A stretch of 64,000 bases of DNA from Rhodococcus sp. KBS0724 (GTDB taxonomy: Bacteria > Actinomycetota > Actinomycetes > Mycobacteriales > Mycobacteriaceae), in contig NZ_VCBX02000001.1 in NCBI RefSeq assembly GCF_005938745.2, positions 2,700,001 through 2,764,000 on the forward strand, read 5' to 3'. Numbering within the stretch: position 1 is the stretch's first letter; every line of letters begins with the position of its first letter. Positions 1-12,576 of this stretch are shown piece after piece. Below the pieces are notes generated by a model. That model was given only the letters and a program-made list of their open reading frames with translations, ran no database searches and was not told the origin of the DNA. A program made the translations under genes and the position numbers.

Positions 1-1216
1 CGTACGCCGCGATGGCCCGTGTACCACGCTGCGAGACAAGGAAACCCGCGATCAGGAACAGGGCAGCCGTCGAGATTCCGTGGTTGACCATGTACAGAGC
101 CGACCCGGCCTGGCTCTGACTGGTCATCGCGAAGATTCCGAGAATGATGAACCCGAAGTGCGAAATCGATGTGTAGGCGATCAGGCGCATGATGTCGGTC
201 TGCCCGATCGCGAGAATCGCGCCGTAGACGATGCCGATCACGGCGAGCGTGATGATCCACGGTGCAAACGTCGCCGACGACTCCGGAAACAGTTGCAGGC
301 AGTAGCGAATCATCGCGAAGGTGCCCACCTTGTCGACGACGGCCATCATCAGAACAGCCGTCGACGGTGTGGACTCCACCGCCGAATCAGGCAGCCAGCT
401 GTGCAACGGCCACAGCGGTGCCTTGACGGCAAACGCAAACATGAAGCCCAGGAACAACGCGTTGAGGACGCCGGGTCCGACCCCCAGGTCGCCGTTCGCG
501 GCCGCGGCGGCGATGGCTTGGAAGTCGAAAGTTCCTGAGGTGAAGGGACTTTCCGCACGAGCGGTCACAACGTAGAGGCCAACGACCGCTGCCAGCATGA
601 CCAACCCGCCGAGCAGGTTGTACAGCAGGAATTTGACGGCTGCACGCGAGCGGTTGGCGCCACCGAAACCGCCGATCAGGAAGTACATCGGTATCAGCAT
701 CGCCTCGAAGAAAATGTAGAACAGCAGAACGTCGAGCGCGCTGAACGAGAGCAGCACCATCGACTCGACTACGAGGATCAACGCAAAGTACGTGTGCGGC
801 AGTCGTCGTGGTGGCTCGTCTGAGGTCTCTGAGGTCTCTGGGGTCTCCGACGGCACCGCGGGGACGTCGTTCCAGCCGGCAATCAGCAGCAGCGGCACCA
901 GAACGGCCGTCAATAGAACGAGAACCAGCGCGATGCCGTCAAGCCCCAGGCTGTAGCTGGCCCCGAATGCGGGTATCCAACTGTGCCTTTCGACGAATTG
1001 GAACTGCTGCCCGCCGCGGTCGAACGTGATGCCGAGAACTACAGCGATCACGAGGACACCCAACGACACTGCAAGCGCAACGGATTTGGCGACATGAGAC
1101 ATCCGGGCCGGAAGCGCGACCACCACGGCGGCGCCAACCAGGGGGAGTAGCCACAAGATCGTCAGAGCGGGGAAACCGGTGTTTGCCACAGTTTCGTTCA
1201 CCAGATTTTCGGTCAC
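1..1216 (-). CDS. nuoM: NADH-quinone oxidoreductase subunit M (partial, 3' end outside window)
   Basis: Proton-pumping antiporter-like membrane subunit of complex I. About 405 codons are visible, reading leftward off the window. The translation is strongly hydrophobic and contains the Mrp/ND4 core, including the stretch [20 protein letters not shown] near positions 370-430 and an [10 protein letters not shown] segment near the edge. The start is taken as GTG at 1216, whose GTGA overlaps the nuoL stop; GTG at 1201 or 1189 would also fit. A hydrophilic loop [14 protein letters not shown] is encoded by a 9-bp tandem repeat at 822-848. Last visible gene of the nuo operon; nuoN probably follows outside. 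Family assignment is secure; the exact start is not. Confidence 0.95.
   Translation of the reverse strand, partial: MTENLVNETVANTGFPALTILWLLPLVGAAVVVALPARMSHVAKSVALAVSLGVLVIAVVLGITFDRGGQQFQFVERHSWIPAFGASYSLGLDGIALVLVLLTAVLVPLLLIAGWNDVPAVPSETPETSETSDEPPRRLPHTYFALILVVESMVLLSFSALDVLLFYIFFEAMLIPMYFLIGGFGGANRSRAAVKFLLYNLLGGLVMLAAVVGLYVVTARAESPFTSGTFDFQAIAAAAANGDLGVGPGVLNALFLGFMFAFAVKAPLWPLHSWLPDSAVESTPSTAVLMMAVVDKVGTFAMIRYCLQLFPESSATFAPWIITLAVIGIVYGAILAIGQTDIMRLIAYTSISHFGFIILGIFAMTSQSQAGSALYMVNHGISTAALFLIAGFLVSQRGTRAIAAY
822..848. repeat. 9-bp tandem repeat, three units, inside nuoM
   Basis: The plus strand reads gaggtctct, gaggtctct, ggggtctcc in succession. On the coding strand it gives a run of Glu/Thr/Ser residues in a loop between membrane helices of NuoM. 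In-frame unit changes would not disrupt the gene. Confidence 0.85.
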
Positions 1217-3105
1217 CACAGTGTCACCGCCATCATCGTCGCGACCACCAGCGCTGCACCCACGAACATCACCAGGGCGTAGGAGCGTACAAAGCCTGTC
1301 TGCAGCTTGCGCACCAGGGCAGAGATTCCGCTGACCGCCCCGGCAAAGCCGTTGACCGCGCCGTCGATGCCTTTGGTGTCGACTACCGCCAGAGTCTGGG
1401 TGAGTTGCTGTCCGGGCCTCATGAACACCGCTTCGTTGAATGCGTCGCCGTACAGATCACGACGGGCCGCGGTGGTCAGCGCCGATACGGTTGTCGGCGC
1501 CTCCACCGGGATCTCCCGAGTTGCATACTCGCGATAGGCAACTCCGACGCCCAGCGCGACCACGACCAGTGCCATCAGGGTGATGCTCCACGCGGGTATC
1601 GGCGGCTCCACGTGATGGGCCCCGACAACGGGTTCGAGCCAGTTCTGCAAGCTGGAGCCGATGGTCAGGAGTATGCCGGCGCCGACGGATCCCACCGCGA
1701 GCACAATCATCGGAGACGTCATCACCGAAGGGGATTCGTGTGGATTCTGGTTGTCCCACCGAGGTTTACCGAAGAACGTCATGAGCATCACGCGGGTCAT
1801 GTAGAACGCGGTGAGCGCGGCGCCCAGCAACGTGACCACGCCGAGGACTATGCCCTTGACCCCGCCCTCTCCGATGGCAACCTCGATGATCTTGTCCTTG
1901 GAGAAGAAGCCCGCGAACGGTGGAACACCGATGATGGCAAGGTAGCCGAGTCCGAAGGTGACAAACGTCAACGGCATGAATGCGCGCAGTCCGCCGTAGC
2001 GCCGCATGTCGGTTTCGTCGTTCATCGCGTGCATGACCGAACCGGCGCCGAGGAAGAGGCCGGCCTTGAAGAATCCGTGGGTGATGAGATGCAGGATCGC
2101 GAACGCGTATCCGGCGGGTCCCAAACCGGCTGCGAGAACCATGTATCCGATCTGACTCATGGTCGACGCGGCGAGGGCTTTCTTGATGTCGTCCTTCGCG
2201 CAACCGATGATCGCGCCGAACAGGAGCGTGACCGCGCCGACGATCACCACCACCGTTTGGGCGTCGGGTGCCAGGTCGAAGATCGGATTGGAACGCACGA
2301 TCAGGTAGACACCCGCAGTGACCATGGTTGCCGCGTGGATCAGCGCCGACACGGGAGTGGGGCCTTCCATCGCGTCGCCCAGCCAGGACTGCAACGGCAC
2401 CTGAGCGGACTTCGCGCACGCCGCGAGCAACAGCATGAGGCCGATCGCCGTCAGAACTCCTTCACTTGCCCCCGAAGCGTTGCCGAAGACCGTGGTGAAC
2501 GACAGGGATCCGAAAGTGTTGAACATCAACATCATTGCGATCATCAGGCCGATATCGCCGACTCGGTTGACCACAAACGCCTTTTTGGCCGCGGTTGCTG
2601 CTGTCGGCTTGTGCTGCCAGAAGCCGATGAGCAGGTACGACGCCAATCCGACGCCTTCCCAGCCGACGTACAGGCCGAGGAAATTGTCGGCGAGGACCAG
2701 GAGCAGCATCGCCGCCAGGAACAGGTTGAGGTAGGCAAAGAACTTGCGTCGCTCGGGGTCGTGGTCCATGTACCCGACCGAATAGATGTGGATCAGCGAG
2801 CCCACGCCGGTGATGAGGAGGACAAAGCACATGGAGAGTTGGTCCAGTTCGAGGCCGAACTGGACCTGCAGACTGTCAACGGGTACCCAGCTGAACAGGT
2901 GATCGTTGATGCTCCGATCGGCGGTGTCGCGGCCGAGCATGCTGACGAAGAACACCACTCCGACGGCAAACGACGCCAGCGCCATGACACACGCGAACAG
3001 ATGCCCCCACGCGTTGGTGCGACGACCGGCAAGGAGTAGGACGGCTGCGCCGCACAGCGGCAGTGCAGGCAGTAACCAGATGGCGGACGTGATTCCTCCT
3101 GACAT
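1213..3105 (-). CDS. nuoL: NADH-quinone oxidoreductase subunit L
   Basis: Distal proton-pumping subunit of complex I, 630 residues, the usual length. The sequence is almost all membrane helices. It shows the ND5/Mrp signatures [16 protein letters not shown] (about residues 128-143), the [33 protein letters not shown] stretch in pieces around 235-268 with conserved acidic and lysine residues of the proton path, and the long lateral-helix region at the C-terminus. It starts at ATG 3105, one base after the nuoK stop, and its TGA overlaps the nuoM GTG. Part of the single nuo transcription unit. Confidence 0.97.
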   Translation of the reverse strand: MSGGITSAIWLLPALPLCGAAVLLLAGRRTNAWGHLFACVMALASFAVGVVFFVSMLGRDTADRSINDHLFSWVPVDSLQVQFGLELDQLSMCFVLLITGVGSLIHIYSVGYMDHDPERRKFFAYLNLFLAAMLLLVLADNFLGLYVGWEGVGLASYLLIGFWQHKPTAATAAKKAFVVNRVGDIGLMIAMMLMFNTFGSLSFTTVFGNASGASEGVLTAIGLMLLLAACAKSAQVPLQSWLGDAMEGPTPVSALIHAATMVTAGVYLIVRSNPIFDLAPDAQTVVVIVGAVTLLFGAIIGCAKDDIKKALAASTMSQIGYMVLAAGLGPAGYAFAILHLITHGFFKAGLFLGAGSVMHAMNDETDMRRYGGLRAFMPLTFVTFGLGYLAIIGVPPFAGFFSKDKIIEVAIGEGGVKGIVLGVVTLLGAALTAFYMTRVMLMTFFGKPRWDNQNPHESPSVMTSPMIVLAVGSVGAGILLTIGSSLQNWLEPVVGAHHVEPPIPAWSITLMALVVVALGVGVAYREYATREIPVEAPTTVSALTTAARRDLYGDAFNEAVFMRPGQQLTQTLAVVDTKGIDGAVNGFAGAVSGISALVRKLQTGFVRSYALVMFVGAALVVATMMAVTLW

Positions 3106-3106
3106 A

Positions 3107-3406
3107 TCAGTACTTCAGCAGGTCTACGTCGTCGACGGATACAGAACGCCGAGATCGGAAGATAATCATGATGATTGCCAGGCCCACAACCACTTCCGCA
3201 GCGGCGACAACCATCGTGAAGAAGGCAAAGATCTGGCCGTCGAGGTTGCCGTGCATCCGCGCGAACGTGACAAACGCGAGGTTGGCGGCGTTGAGCATCA
3301 GCTCGATGCACATGAACACGACAATGGCGTTGCGTCGTAGGAGAACTCCGGCCGCGCCGATAGTGAACAGCAGAACCGACAGATACAGATAGTTCTCGGG
3401 ATTCAT
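3107..3406 (-). CDS. nuoK: NADH-quinone oxidoreductase subunit K
   Basis: Small membrane subunit of complex I, 99 residues with three predicted helices, standard for NuoK/ND4L. The family-typical [14 protein letters not shown] segment (about residues 33-46) carries the conserved membrane glutamate used in proton transfer. The ATG at 3406 overlaps the nuoJ stop as ATGA, which suggests translational coupling. Confidence 0.97.
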   Translation of the reverse strand: MNPENYLYLSVLLFTIGAAGVLLRRNAIVVFMCIELMLNAANLAFVTFARMHGNLDGQIFAFFTMVVAAAEVVVGLAIIMIIFRSRRSVSVDDVDLLKY

Positions 3407-4224
3407 CGATTGTTCTCCTCTCTGCTTGCCTGATCCTGCGCGCGCGGCGTGAGGGCGCTCGAGACCGAGATGTCCGACGGCGAACCGTCGGGAAGCCGCG
3501 CCGGTATGTCGACAGCGTTGTTCCGGGCGTAGACGCCGGGACTTGGAAGTGGTGTGGCCGAGCCTTTTTCGGGATTGTTCTCGTCGCTGCCCAAATACTT
3601 GAAACGCTGTTGTGAGAGTTCGCGTTGACTCATCGACGCCGCGATCTTCTCCCGATGTGCCAGCATCATCGCGCCCAGTGTGGCCGTGATCAGCAGCGCG
3701 CCGGTCAACTCGAAAGCCCAGACGTAGCGAATGAAAATCAGATCCGCGAGCGCATCGATGTTGCCCTGCTCCAGGTTGGTGAACCCGGTGAATCCCGAGA
3801 TCGACGCGTTGCCGAGTCCGCCGATCAACAGCAGACCGAAACCGAGACCGATCACTATTGCGCTGATACGTTGCCCCCGCAAGGTTTCGACCAGTGAATC
3901 CGAGGAGTCCACGCCAACCAGCATCAGGACGAACAGGAACAGCATCATCACCGCACCCGTGTACACGACAACCTGAACAACTCCGAGGAACAAGGCGCCT
4001 TGAACTATGTAGAACACGGCCAGGATGATCATCGTCATCGCCAGGAACAGCGCTGAATACACAGCTTTCGGGGCCGCAACAACTCCGAGCGCGCTGATCA
4101 CGGCGAGAGTGCCGAGAATCCAGAACTGCACGGCCTCACCCGTCGACGTCGACGTCAGTGTCTCCTGTGCGAGAACCGTCAGTGTTCCTTGTGCAACAAC
4201 GTCAGTGGTGAGCGCGCCGATCAT
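3403..4224 (-). CDS. nuoJ: NADH-quinone oxidoreductase subunit J
   Basis: Membrane subunit of complex I, 273 residues. The first roughly 190 residues hold the NuoJ/ND6 helices, with the [20 protein letters not shown] segment that contains the pi-bulge helix. The last 80 or so residues are a hydrophilic tail rich in Pro, Ser and Asp that lacks family motifs. Such a tail is common in actinobacterial NuoJ and absent from the shorter E. coli protein. The start ATG overlaps the nuoI stop by four bases. Confidence 0.96.
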   Translation of the reverse strand: MIGALTTDVVAQGTLTVLAQETLTSTSTGEAVQFWILGTLAVISALGVVAAPKAVYSALFLAMTMIILAVFYIVQGALFLGVVQVVVYTGAVMMLFLFVLMLVGVDSSDSLVETLRGQRISAIVIGLGFGLLLIGGLGNASISGFTGFTNLEQGNIDALADLIFIRYVWAFELTGALLITATLGAMMLAHREKIAASMSQRELSQQRFKYLGSDENNPEKGSATPLPSPGVYARNNAVDIPARLPDGSPSDISVSSALTPRAQDQASREENNR

Positions 4225-4748
4225 TGTTCCGGCTCCTGACCGGCCGCTGTGATATCGCCGCGGTAGTAGTCGTCCTGGGTGGTTCCCGGGCGCAACGCGT
4301 GCGGGGGCGCATCCATGTCGGGCTTCAGGGGGGCGAGCAATCGGTCCTTCTCGTAGATCAAACCGGCGCGATTGTCATCTGCCATCTCGTATTCGTTGGT
4401 CATGGTCAGCGCGCGGGTAGGGCATGCCTCCACACACAGACCGCAACCGATGCACCGTAAGTAGTTGATCTGGTACACCCGGCCGTACCGTTCGCCGGGG
4501 GAGTAGCGCTCGTCTTCGGTGTTGTCCGCGCCTTCGACGTAGATCGCATCGGCGGGGCACGCCCACGCGCAGAGTTCGCAACCGATGCATTTCTCGAGTC
4601 CGTCGGCATACCGATTAAGTTGATGGCGACCGTGATAACCCGGCGCAGTCGGCCGCTTCTCTTCCGGGTAGAACTCGGTTTCCGGCTTCTTGAACATTGT
4701 CGAGAGAGTCACGCCGAATCCGGCAAGGGGTCCGAGGAATTCAGGCAT
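4221..4748 (-). CDS. nuoI: NADH-quinone oxidoreductase subunit I (2x[4Fe-4S])
   Basis: Ferredoxin-like peripheral subunit of complex I, 175 residues. Two [4Fe-4S] motifs are visible: [12 protein letters not shown] and [12 protein letters not shown]. These are clusters N6a and N6b, which pass electrons toward NuoB. The start ATG at 4748 is chosen because the encoded [12 protein letters not shown] begins the conserved region and GGAGGACT lies just upstream. The same frame stays open further upstream inside nuoH, but that part has no family resemblance. The gene overlaps the nuoH stop by eight bases. Confidence 0.97.
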   Translation of the reverse strand: MPEFLGPLAGFGVTLSTMFKKPETEFYPEEKRPTAPGYHGRHQLNRYADGLEKCIGCELCAWACPADAIYVEGADNTEDERYSPGERYGRVYQINYLRCIGCGLCVEACPTRALTMTNEYEMADDNRAGLIYEKDRLLAPLKPDMDAPPHALRPGTTQDDYYRGDITAAGQEPEQ

Positions 4749-6066
4749 GGGAGTCCTCCGATGTTTCGGTGGGTACAACTGTTTCAGTGGATGCACTCCT
4801 GGTTCGGCTGAATGCGGAAACCGTTTGCCCGGGCATCGGCGGAACGGGGAAGCCGCCGGCCATGGCATTGAAATGTGCGGGCGTTGCAGGTGGTTGCTCG
4901 AGGTCGCGTCGACGGCCCCGGTAGAGACCGCCCAGTGCAACAAGAAGAACGCCGCCCAGAACCACGCCGACGCACAGCAGCACCAGCCAGGTGTTGTAAC
5001 CCGCGTTGCGGAAGGCACGGACCGAGGCGATTGCCATGACCCACAACAAGGCTGCCGGAATGAGGATCTTCCATCCCAGATTCATGAACTGGTCGTAGCG
5101 CAACCTGGGAAGTGTGCTGCGGAGCCAGATGAAGACGAAGAGGAAGAACCAGACCTTGGCAACGAACCACAGCACCGGCCACCACCCCGAATTTGCGCCG
5201 TCCCAGAGATTGAACGGGAACGGTGCGTGCCAGCCACCGAGGAAAAGCGTGGTGGCGAGGGCCGAGACCGTCACCATGTTCACGTATTCCGCGAGCATGA
5301 ACATCGCGAATTTGAGTGACGAGTACTCGGTGTGGAATCCGCCCACCAGTTCGCCTTCAGCTTCGGGCAGATCGAACGGTGCACGGTTGGTTTCACCGAC
5401 CATGGCAACCACGTAGATGAGGAACGAGGGCAGGAGCAGGAAGACGTACCAGGATCCTTCCTGGGCGCTGACGATTCCGGACGTGGACATGGTTCCGGCG
5501 TAAAGGAATACGGCGGCAAACGACAAGCCCATCGCCACTTCGTACGAGATGACCTGCGCCGTCGATCGAAGAGCGCCGAGCAGCGGATAGGTCGATCCGG
5601 ACGACCACCCGGCAAGAACAATTCCGTACACCCCCACGGAGGTGACGGCGAGGATGTACAGAACGCCGACGGGAAGGTCCGTGAGTTGCAGCGGCGACCA
5701 CGTTCCGAAGATCGATACTTCGGGGCCGAACGGGACGACCGCAAACGCCATGAACGCGGGAACGACGGCGATAATCGGAGCCAGCATGTAAATCGGTTTG
5801 TCGACGTCGGACGGTGTGATGCCTTCCTTCAGAGCCAATTTCACGCCGTCGGCCAGGCTCTGCAGCAATCCACGCGGGCCCACCCGGTTAGGGCCGACAC
5901 GCATCTGCATTCGGGCCATGACCTTGCGCTCGACATAGATCGCGATCAGCGTCGTGAGCAACAAGAACACGAAAATCACCAAGGCTTTGGCGATCACCAG
6001 CCACAGCGGATCGTGCCCGAACGCCGAAAGGTCCACGGGTTCAGCGATATGCGTGACGGTGCTCAT
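4741..6066 (-). CDS. nuoH: NADH-quinone oxidoreductase subunit H
   Basis: Membrane subunit that forms the quinone pocket with NuoB and NuoD, 441 residues. It shows the [19 protein letters not shown] signature (about residues 46-64) and the [20 protein letters not shown] signature (about 225-244), both diagnostic of NuoH/ND1. The C-terminal 70 residues beyond the last helix are hydrophilic and actinobacterial in style. The ATG overlaps the nuoG stop as ATGA. Confidence 0.97.
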   Translation of the reverse strand: MSTVTHIAEPVDLSAFGHDPLWLVIAKALVIFVFLLLTTLIAIYVERKVMARMQMRVGPNRVGPRGLLQSLADGVKLALKEGITPSDVDKPIYMLAPIIAVVPAFMAFAVVPFGPEVSIFGTWSPLQLTDLPVGVLYILAVTSVGVYGIVLAGWSSGSTYPLLGALRSTAQVISYEVAMGLSFAAVFLYAGTMSTSGIVSAQEGSWYVFLLLPSFLIYVVAMVGETNRAPFDLPEAEGELVGGFHTEYSSLKFAMFMLAEYVNMVTVSALATTLFLGGWHAPFPFNLWDGANSGWWPVLWFVAKVWFFLFVFIWLRSTLPRLRYDQFMNLGWKILIPAALLWVMAIASVRAFRNAGYNTWLVLLCVGVVLGGVLLVALGGLYRGRRRDLEQPPATPAHFNAMAGGFPVPPMPGQTVSAFSRTRSASTETVVPTETSEDSHA

Positions 6067-8477
6067 TGCGGTACCTGATTCGAGATCGTGACTGTGTCAC
6101 CCGGAGATACTCCCAGCGTTCGGTTGACCTCGCTGCCGGTCGAATTGAGGGGGAGCCAGACAACCCGCGGCGGAAGATCTGCAATGACCAGCGGCAACGT
6201 GATCGTTCCACGATCCGAGCTGACCGATACCGGTTGGCCGTCCGATGCTCCGATTTCCTCGGCGGTATCCGCGCACAGTCGCACAACGGGTGAGTGGGCT
6301 GTTCCGGCCAGGTTGGGATCACCGTCCTGAAGTCGCCCTCGGTCGAGGAGCAGGTGCCAACTCGCCAGGACGGCTTGACCGGGTTGCGGTTCGGGACGGA
6401 CCGGCGCGGGCGAGTGAGGTGCGGGAACCCGCTTGCCCGACCATGTTCCGAGCGCCCGGATCTCGGCCCGCGCGGCATCGGCGTCGGGCAGTCCGAGATC
6501 GATACCCATCTCCGCTGCAATCGCCTGGAGGACGCGCTGATCGGGCATCACACCGGTAGTGCGCAGTGCGGTCTCGAAAGGACGTTCGCGGCCCTCCCAA
6601 TTAAGAAATGTGCCCGGTTTCTCGGCGACGGGCGAGACCGGGAACACCACATCGGCCAGTTCGGTGACGCTGCTGTGCCGAATCTCGAGGCTGACGACAA
6701 AGCCTGCGGATTGGACGGCGGTGCGGGCCGCGTCGGTGTCCGGCATGTCGGCAAGATCGACCCCACCGACCAGCAGGGCGCTCAGCGGCGAGTCCGATCC
6801 CAACATCTGTTGTGCACTCAGTCCGTGCTCGGCGGGAAGTTCCGCCGACCAGATCGAGGAAATATCCTCTCGTGCAGCAGAATCGGATGTCGGTCTGCCG
6901 CCGGGAAGTAGACCCGGCACAGCGCCGGCGTCGAGGGCGGCTCGATCTCCGGCGCGACGCGGAATCCACGCGAGCTGGGCACCGGTGATGTCAGCCAATT
7001 GCAGTGCTGCCGACAGTCCGCCGTCGATTGCGCCCAGTCTTTCGCCGACCAGAATGACTGCGCCGGGTTGTCGCAGAAGCCGGCCGACCTCGCTGGTGGG
7101 ATCACCCAGTGAATCCAGAAGGACGGGCTCATCACCTGGTGCCGCGCGCAGCAGTGTGCCTGCCATTTTCTCCAGTCCGCGGGTGGTAAACGGAGCGAGA
7201 GACAGAATCCGCGTCCGGTGCGTCCGCGCAGCCTTGCGGAGGCGGAGGAAGACGATGGGTGACTCTTCCTCCGGTTCGAGTGCCACGAGAAGGGCGACCG
7301 GGGCGGCCTCTAGGTCCGCGTATGTGACAGATTCATCGAGTGAACGTCCGGCCACCTTAGCGCCGAGAAACGCGGACTCCTCCGCAGACTGTGCGCGAAT
7401 CCGGAAGTCGATATTGTTGGTACCCAGCGCGATACGCGCAAACTTACTGTAGGCGTACGCGTCTTCCAGCGTCGATCGTCCACCCACGAGCACACCAGCA
7501 TCGCCACGCGATTCGGCGAACTTTCGGGCCACCAGGTCGAGTGCGAATGGCCACGACGCGGGAACCAGTGCACCCTCACGGTCGCGAATCAGGGGAGTGG
7601 TGATGCGATCACGTTGCGTTGCATAGGAGAAGGCGAATCGGCCCTTGTCGCAGTTCCATTCTTCGTTGACGTCCGGATCGTCCCCGGCGAGACGCCGCAG
7701 TACCTTTCCGCGGCGATGATCGGTCCGTTGGGCACATCCGTCGGCGCAGTGTTCGCAGACACTCGGACTGGACACCAGATCGAAGGGGCGAGCACGGAAG
7801 CGATACGACGTGTTGGTGAGAGCGCCAACCGGGCAGACCTGAATGGTGTTTCCGGAGAAGTACGACTCGAAAGGTTCGTTGGCATAGATTCCGACCTGCT
7901 GCAACGCGCCGCGCTCGAGGAGATCGATGAACGGGTCGCCGGCGATCTGCTGCGAAAACCGGGTGCACCGCGCGCACAGAACACACCGTTCCCGATCGAG
8001 CAGAACTTCGGACGAGAGGGGAATCGGCTTGGGGTACGTCCGCTTCTCCTCGCCGAACCGTGATTCCGTCCGGCCCGTCGACATCGCCTGATTCTGCAGC
8101 GGACACTCGCCGCCCTTGTCGCATACCGGGCAGTCGAGAGGGTGATTGATGAGGAGTAGTTCCATCACTCCGCGCTGAGCCTTCTCGGCAACGGGCGAGG
8201 TGAGTTGGGTGTTGACCACCATGCCGTCCGCGACCGTCGTGGTGCAGGATGCAAGCGGCTTGCGCTGGCCCTCGACCTCGACGATGCATTGGCGGCAGGC
8301 ACCCACCGGATCGAGCAGCGGATGATCGCAGAATCGGGGAATGACGGTACCGATCATTTCGGCGGCGCGAATGATCAACGTGCCCTTGGGAACTTGGACG
8401 GTGGTGCCGTCGATGGTGAGAGTGACGAGATCTGTTGGCACCGCGTCGCCGGTCTCCACATCAGCCGCTGCAGTCAT
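6063..8477 (-). CDS. nuoG: NADH-quinone oxidoreductase subunit G
   Basis: Large iron-sulfur subunit of the electron input arm, 804 residues. The N-terminal part carries the [2Fe-2S] ligands (FCDHP, then GACRQC), the [17 protein letters not shown] cluster motif and the [11 protein letters not shown] motif, in the usual order within the first 170 residues. The rest is a molybdopterin-oxidoreductase-like domain with a CEHCADGC motif near residue 240, the site of the optional N7 cluster. A C-terminal molybdopterin-dinucleotide-binding-like segment follows. The start ATG overlaps the nuoF stop by four bases. Confidence 0.97.
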   Translation of the reverse strand: MTAAADVETGDAVPTDLVTLTIDGTTVQVPKGTLIIRAAEMIGTVIPRFCDHPLLDPVGACRQCIVEVEGQRKPLASCTTTVADGMVVNTQLTSPVAEKAQRGVMELLLINHPLDCPVCDKGGECPLQNQAMSTGRTESRFGEEKRTYPKPIPLSSEVLLDRERCVLCARCTRFSQQIAGDPFIDLLERGALQQVGIYANEPFESYFSGNTIQVCPVGALTNTSYRFRARPFDLVSSPSVCEHCADGCAQRTDHRRGKVLRRLAGDDPDVNEEWNCDKGRFAFSYATQRDRITTPLIRDREGALVPASWPFALDLVARKFAESRGDAGVLVGGRSTLEDAYAYSKFARIALGTNNIDFRIRAQSAEESAFLGAKVAGRSLDESVTYADLEAAPVALLVALEPEEESPIVFLRLRKAARTHRTRILSLAPFTTRGLEKMAGTLLRAAPGDEPVLLDSLGDPTSEVGRLLRQPGAVILVGERLGAIDGGLSAALQLADITGAQLAWIPRRAGDRAALDAGAVPGLLPGGRPTSDSAAREDISSIWSAELPAEHGLSAQQMLGSDSPLSALLVGGVDLADMPDTDAARTAVQSAGFVVSLEIRHSSVTELADVVFPVSPVAEKPGTFLNWEGRERPFETALRTTGVMPDQRVLQAIAAEMGIDLGLPDADAARAEIRALGTWSGKRVPAPHSPAPVRPEPQPGQAVLASWHLLLDRGRLQDGDPNLAGTAHSPVVRLCADTAEEIGASDGQPVSVSSDRGTITLPLVIADLPPRVVWLPLNSTGSEVNRTLGVSPGDTVTISNQVPQ

Positions 8478-9775
8478 GAGGTATACGCTCCTGTCGCCAG
8501 AACGGACCGCGCGGGATCGAACGGGCAGCCGTCTTGATCGAAATGCTGCAGATACTCGTCGCGGAAGTACTTCAGCGACGACATGATCGGGCTTGTCGCA
8601 CCGTCACCCAAGGCGCAGAAGGACTTTCCGAGAATGGTGTCGGAGATGTCGAGCAGTTTCGCCAGGTCGGACTCTGTGCCGCCACCACTTTCGAGGCGAC
8701 GCAGAATCTGTACGAGCCAGTACGTGCCTTCGCGACAAGGCGTGCATTTTCCGCACGATTCGTGGGCGTAGAACTCTGTCCACCGCAGCACCGCCCGGAC
8801 AACGCACGTGGTGTCGTCGAAGATCTGCAGAGCCTTGGTCCCCAGCATCGATCCGGCGGCGCCGACACCCTCGTAATCCAGTGGAACGTCCAGGTGTTCA
8901 TCGGTGAAGATCGGTGTCGACGAACCGCCGGGAGTCCAGAACTTGAGAGTGTGGCCCTCCCGGACGCCGCCCGCGTAACCGAGCAGCTCGCGCAACGTGA
9001 TGCCGAGAGGCGCCTCGTACTGCCCGGGAGTCGTCACATGGCCGGATAACGAGTACAGCGTGAATCCGGGCGATTTTTCCGTGCCCATCGACTTGAACCA
9101 TTCAGGGCCACCCCGGACGATGGCCGGGACGCTCGCGATGGATTCGACGTTGTTGACCACTGTCGGGCACGCATACAGGCCCGCCACGGCCGGAAACGGT
9201 GGACGCAATCGCGGTTGCCCGCGGCGGCCTTCCAACGAATCGAGCAACGCGGTTTCCTCACCGCAGATGTACGCACCCGCGCCCGCATGCACCACCAGAT
9301 CGAGGTCGAAACCGCTGCCCTGGATATCGCGCCCCAGGTAACCGGCCGCGTAGGCCTCCGACACGGCAGTCTGTAGGCGTCGTAGCACCGGGACAACCTC
9401 GCCGCGTACGTAGATGAACGCCTTGGCTGCGCGAATTGCGTACGCCGCGATGATGACTCCCTCGACCAAGGTGTGGGGAGTTGCCATCATCAACGGCATG
9501 TCCTTGCACGTACCCGGTTCGGACTCGTCGGCATTGACCACGAGGTAGTGCGGCTTGTTGTCGCCCTGCGGAATGAAACTCCACTTCAAACCGGTAGGGA
9601 ATCCGGCGCCACCACGGCCACGGAGGCCCGCGTCCTTGACGGTTGCGATCACGTCGTCGGCTGTGCCCGCGAGTGCCTTGCGCAACCCCTGATAACCGTC
9701 GTGCCGCAGATAGGCGTCGAGAGTCCACGAATTGGGTTCGTCCCAGTACCGACTCAGTACAGGCGCAAGTGCCAT
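8474..9775 (-). CDS. nuoF: NADH-quinone oxidoreductase subunit F (NADH/FMN binding)
   Basis: Catalytic subunit that oxidises NADH through FMN, 433 residues. [15 protein letters not shown] (near residue 50) is the FMN/NADH-binding glycine-rich stretch. [15 protein letters not shown] near residue 345, with a later cysteine (SFCALGD), forms the N3 [4Fe-4S] cluster. The start ATG at 9775 gives [12 protein letters not shown], the usual start of actinobacterial NuoF; upstream codons in the same frame lie inside nuoE and show no homology. There is a one-base gap after the nuoE stop. Confidence 0.97.
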   Translation of the reverse strand: MALAPVLSRYWDEPNSWTLDAYLRHDGYQGLRKALAGTADDVIATVKDAGLRGRGGAGFPTGLKWSFIPQGDNKPHYLVVNADESEPGTCKDMPLMMATPHTLVEGVIIAAYAIRAAKAFIYVRGEVVPVLRRLQTAVSEAYAAGYLGRDIQGSGFDLDLVVHAGAGAYICGEETALLDSLEGRRGQPRLRPPFPAVAGLYACPTVVNNVESIASVPAIVRGGPEWFKSMGTEKSPGFTLYSLSGHVTTPGQYEAPLGITLRELLGYAGGVREGHTLKFWTPGGSSTPIFTDEHLDVPLDYEGVGAAGSMLGTKALQIFDDTTCVVRAVLRWTEFYAHESCGKCTPCREGTYWLVQILRRLESGGGTESDLAKLLDISDTILGKSFCALGDGATSPIMSSLKYFRDEYLQHFDQDGCPFDPARSVLATGAYTS

Positions 9776-9776
9776 G

Positions 9777-10592
9777 TCATTTCCCTTCGCCGGAGCTGGG
9801 ATCGTCTGTGGACTCCGCCGCGGCCACTCGCAGTCCTGCGACACTGGCGGCGCCGCTGGTCTGAGCCTCGGCTGCTTCGACGCGAGAATCAGCGAAACCG
9901 GCCAGGGTGCGGGCGGTTTCGCGGAACGAACACAGCGTGGCGCCGCGGCTGGGAGTGACACGTTCGCCGCCACGGAGTGCATCGACCAACGTGCGTGCCG
10001 ACTCCGGAGTCTGATTGTCGAAGAACTCCCAATTCACCATCACCACCGGTGCGTAGTCGCAGGCGGCATTGCACTCGATGTGTTCGAGAGTGACCTTGCC
10101 GTCCGACGTGGAGAGTGAATGTGACGCTTCGTCACGGGAGCCCGCCGATTCGAGGTGCTCCTCGAGAGCCTCGAAGATGGCGTCGCCGCCCATGACCGCG
10201 CACAGAGTGTTGGTGCAGACGCCCACCAGATACTCACCGGTGGGTCCGCGTCGATACATGGAGTAGAAGGTGGACACAGCGGCGACTTCGGCGCCGGTCA
10301 ACCCGAGTTTGCGTGAACAGAAGTCGATTCCGGCCGGCGTGATGTAGCCGTCTTCGGATTGCACAAGATGCAGCAGCGGCAGCAGAGCGGACCTGCTGGT
10401 AATGGTCCCTTGGCCTGCCGAATCGTCACGGTATCGCGCAATGACGGCCTCGGCGTCGGCGTCGAGTCGCGCCAGGACATCGGCGGGGTAGCTGCTTCGA
10501 GCCCCTGGCCGCACCAACTGCGTCGGCTCGTCGGGCCGTGGACCGAGTTCGAGGAAGACGCGGGTACCACCGTTCGTCGTGGAGTCTGTCAT
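9777..10592 (-). CDS. nuoE: NADH-quinone oxidoreductase subunit E ([2Fe-2S])
   Basis: 24-kDa-type subunit, 271 residues, carrying cluster N1a. Its ligands are visible as CTNTLC and IECNAAC in the central domain. The C-terminal roughly 60 residues are Ala/Ser rich and not part of the fold. The start ATG at 10592 (MTDSTTNGG) overlaps the nuoD stop as ATGA. Upstream codons in frame lie inside nuoD and are not conserved. Confidence 0.96.
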   Translation of the reverse strand: MTDSTTNGGTRVFLELGPRPDEPTQLVRPGARSSYPADVLARLDADAEAVIARYRDDSAGQGTITSRSALLPLLHLVQSEDGYITPAGIDFCSRKLGLTGAEVAAVSTFYSMYRRGPTGEYLVGVCTNTLCAVMGGDAIFEALEEHLESAGSRDEASHSLSTSDGKVTLEHIECNAACDYAPVVMVNWEFFDNQTPESARTLVDALRGGERVTPSRGATLCSFRETARTLAGFADSRVEAAEAQTSGAASVAGLRVAAAESTDDPSSGEGK

Positions 10593-11914
10593 CGGTCCAC
10601 TCCGCCCATGACTGGATCGATGCTGGCCACCGACGCGATCACATCGGACACCATGCCTCCCTCGCACATTGCTGCCACCGCTTGGAGATTCGTGAACGAC
10701 GGATCCCGGAAATGGACGCGGTAAGGACGGGTGCCGCCGTCGGACACCATGTGGACGCCGAGTTCTCCGCGCGGTGACTCGACAGCGGTGTACACCTGAC
10801 CGGCCGGAACGCGGATACCCTCGGTCACCAACTTGAAGTGGTGGATGAGGCCTTCCATCGACGACTCCATGATCTTGCCGACGTGCTTCTGTGAATTGCC
10901 GAGCCCGTCCGCACCCACCTGGAGATCTGCCGGCCACGCAATCTTGCGGTCGTCGACCATGATCGGCCCCGGCGTCAGCTTGTCGAGGCATTGTTCGACG
11001 ATCTTCAGGGACTCCTTCATCTCTTCCACCCGAATGAAGTACCTTCCGTAACAATCGGACCCGGTATGCGTGATGACGTCGAACTCGTAGTTCTCGTAAC
11101 CGCAGTAGGGCTGCGCCCGACGCTGATCGTGGGGGAGTCCCGTTGCCCGAAGAATCGGACCGGTGATGCCGAGCGCCATGCATCCGGTGAGGTCCAGATA
11201 CCCGATGCCGCTGGTGCGCGCTTTCCAGATCGTGTTGTCGGTGAGCATCAACTCCATGTCGCGCAAGCGATTCGGCAAAACCTTCAGTAGTTCGCGGATC
11301 TTCGGGATCGCGCCGGCGGGGAGGTCCTGAGCCAGTCCGCCCGGACGGATGAACGCGTGATTCATCCGAAGTCCGGTGATGGTCTCGAAGACGTCGAGAA
11401 TCAGTTCGCGCTCGCGGAACCCGAACAACATAGCGGTGACCGCGCCCAACTCCATGCCGCCCGTAGCCAACGCAACAAGGTGCGAGGAGATCCGGTTGAG
11501 TTCCATCAACATCACGCGCACAACGGTGGCGCGTTCCGGTACGTCCTCGGTGATGCCGAGCAGCTTCTCGACGCCCAGGCAGTACGCGGTTTCGTTGAAG
11601 AACGGCGACAGGTAATCCATGCGGGTCACGAAAGTGACGCCCTGAGTCCAGTTCCGGTACTCGAGGTTCTTCTCGATTCCGGTGTGCAGGTAGCCGATTC
11701 CGCATCTCGCCTCGATGACCGTCTCGCCCTCGATTTCGAGAATAAGACGGAGAACGCCGTGCGTTGACGGGTGCTGCGGACCCATGTTGACGACGATGCG
11801 TTCGGCACCGGCATCGGATCGACCCGCTGCCGCCGCGGCGACAATCTGGTCCCAGTCCTGTCCCGAGGCGGTGTAGACCGTCTCCTGCGATGGTGTGTCA
11901 GCCGTGTTGTTCAT
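10589..11914 (-). CDS. nuoD: NADH-quinone oxidoreductase subunit D
   Basis: 49-kDa-type subunit that lines the quinone site, 441 residues. The signature [16 protein letters not shown] is at about residues 42-57, and the C-terminal DPVMGGVDR end is typical. The start ATG at 11914 ([10 protein letters not shown]) shares one base with the nuoC TGA, giving TGATG. Together with nuoB, nuoC and nuoI it makes the connecting module of complex I. Confidence 0.97.
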   Translation of the reverse strand: MNNTADTPSQETVYTASGQDWDQIVAAAAAGRSDAGAERIVVNMGPQHPSTHGVLRLILEIEGETVIEARCGIGYLHTGIEKNLEYRNWTQGVTFVTRMDYLSPFFNETAYCLGVEKLLGITEDVPERATVVRVMLMELNRISSHLVALATGGMELGAVTAMLFGFRERELILDVFETITGLRMNHAFIRPGGLAQDLPAGAIPKIRELLKVLPNRLRDMELMLTDNTIWKARTSGIGYLDLTGCMALGITGPILRATGLPHDQRRAQPYCGYENYEFDVITHTGSDCYGRYFIRVEEMKESLKIVEQCLDKLTPGPIMVDDRKIAWPADLQVGADGLGNSQKHVGKIMESSMEGLIHHFKLVTEGIRVPAGQVYTAVESPRGELGVHMVSDGGTRPYRVHFRDPSFTNLQAVAAMCEGGMVSDVIASVASIDPVMGGVDR

Positions 11915-12576
11915 CAGATGTACGACCTGCGCTCGTCGGGTGGCGGGATATGTGCTCCCTTGTATTCGACGGGGATTCCGCCCAGCGGGTAGTCCTTGCG
12001 CTGGGGGTGGCCCCGCCAGTCGTCCGGCATCTCGATGCGAGTAAGCGACGGATGGCCGTCGAAGATGATGCCGAAGAAGTCGTAGGTTTCGCGCTCGTGC
12101 CAGTCGTTGGCCGGGTAGGTGCCCACCAGTGAGGGGATGTGCGGATCGGCATCCGGTACAGACACCTCCAACCGGATACGTCGATTGTGGGTGATCGACG
12201 AGAACGGATACACCGCGTGCAGTTCGCGACCGGCGTCCTCGGGGTAGTGAACGCCGTTGACTCCGAGACACAATTCGAACCGCAAGTCCGGTTCGTCGCG
12301 AAGACGGCGCGCCACCTGGGGCAGGTACGAACGTTCGATGTGCAGCGTCATCTCGTCGCGGAAGATCACCACCTTCTCGACCGCATCGTCGAAGGCAGTT
12401 CCGTTGTCTGCCAGTGCGGCCGACAATCCGTCCGCGACCTCGTCGAAATATCCGCCGTATGGCCGTGTCGCGGCGTCCGGTGCAACGGCGGCGCGAGCCA
12501 ACCGGTTGTATCCGGAGGTGTCGCCGCTGCCACGGGCGCCGAACATTCCGCGGCGGTCGAAGGGTTCCCCGGTCAT
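11914..12576 (-). CDS. nuoC: NADH-quinone oxidoreductase subunit C
   Basis: 30-kDa-type subunit, 220 residues. The family signature [16 protein letters not shown] is near residues 160-175, followed by [20 protein letters not shown]. The start ATG at 12576 ([13 protein letters not shown]) overlaps the nuoB stop as ATGA. NuoC and NuoD are separate proteins here, unlike the fused form in E. coli. Confidence 0.97.
   Translation of the reverse strand: MTGEPFDRRGMFGARGSGDTSGYNRLARAAVAPDAATRPYGGYFDEVADGLSAALADNGTAFDDAVEKVVIFRDEMTLHIERSYLPQVARRLRDEPDLRFELCLGVNGVHYPEDAGRELHAVYPFSSITHNRRIRLEVSVPDADPHIPSLVGTYPANDWHERETYDFFGIIFDGHPSLTRIEMPDDWRGHPQRKDYPLGGIPVEYKGAHIPPPDERRSYI

Noticed and set aside
1183..3039. 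618-codon open frame on the plus strand opposite nuoL
   Set aside because: It is a shadow of nuoL from codon bias in high-GC DNA; the product is His/Arg/Asp rich and resembles no family, while the minus strand encodes clear NuoL.
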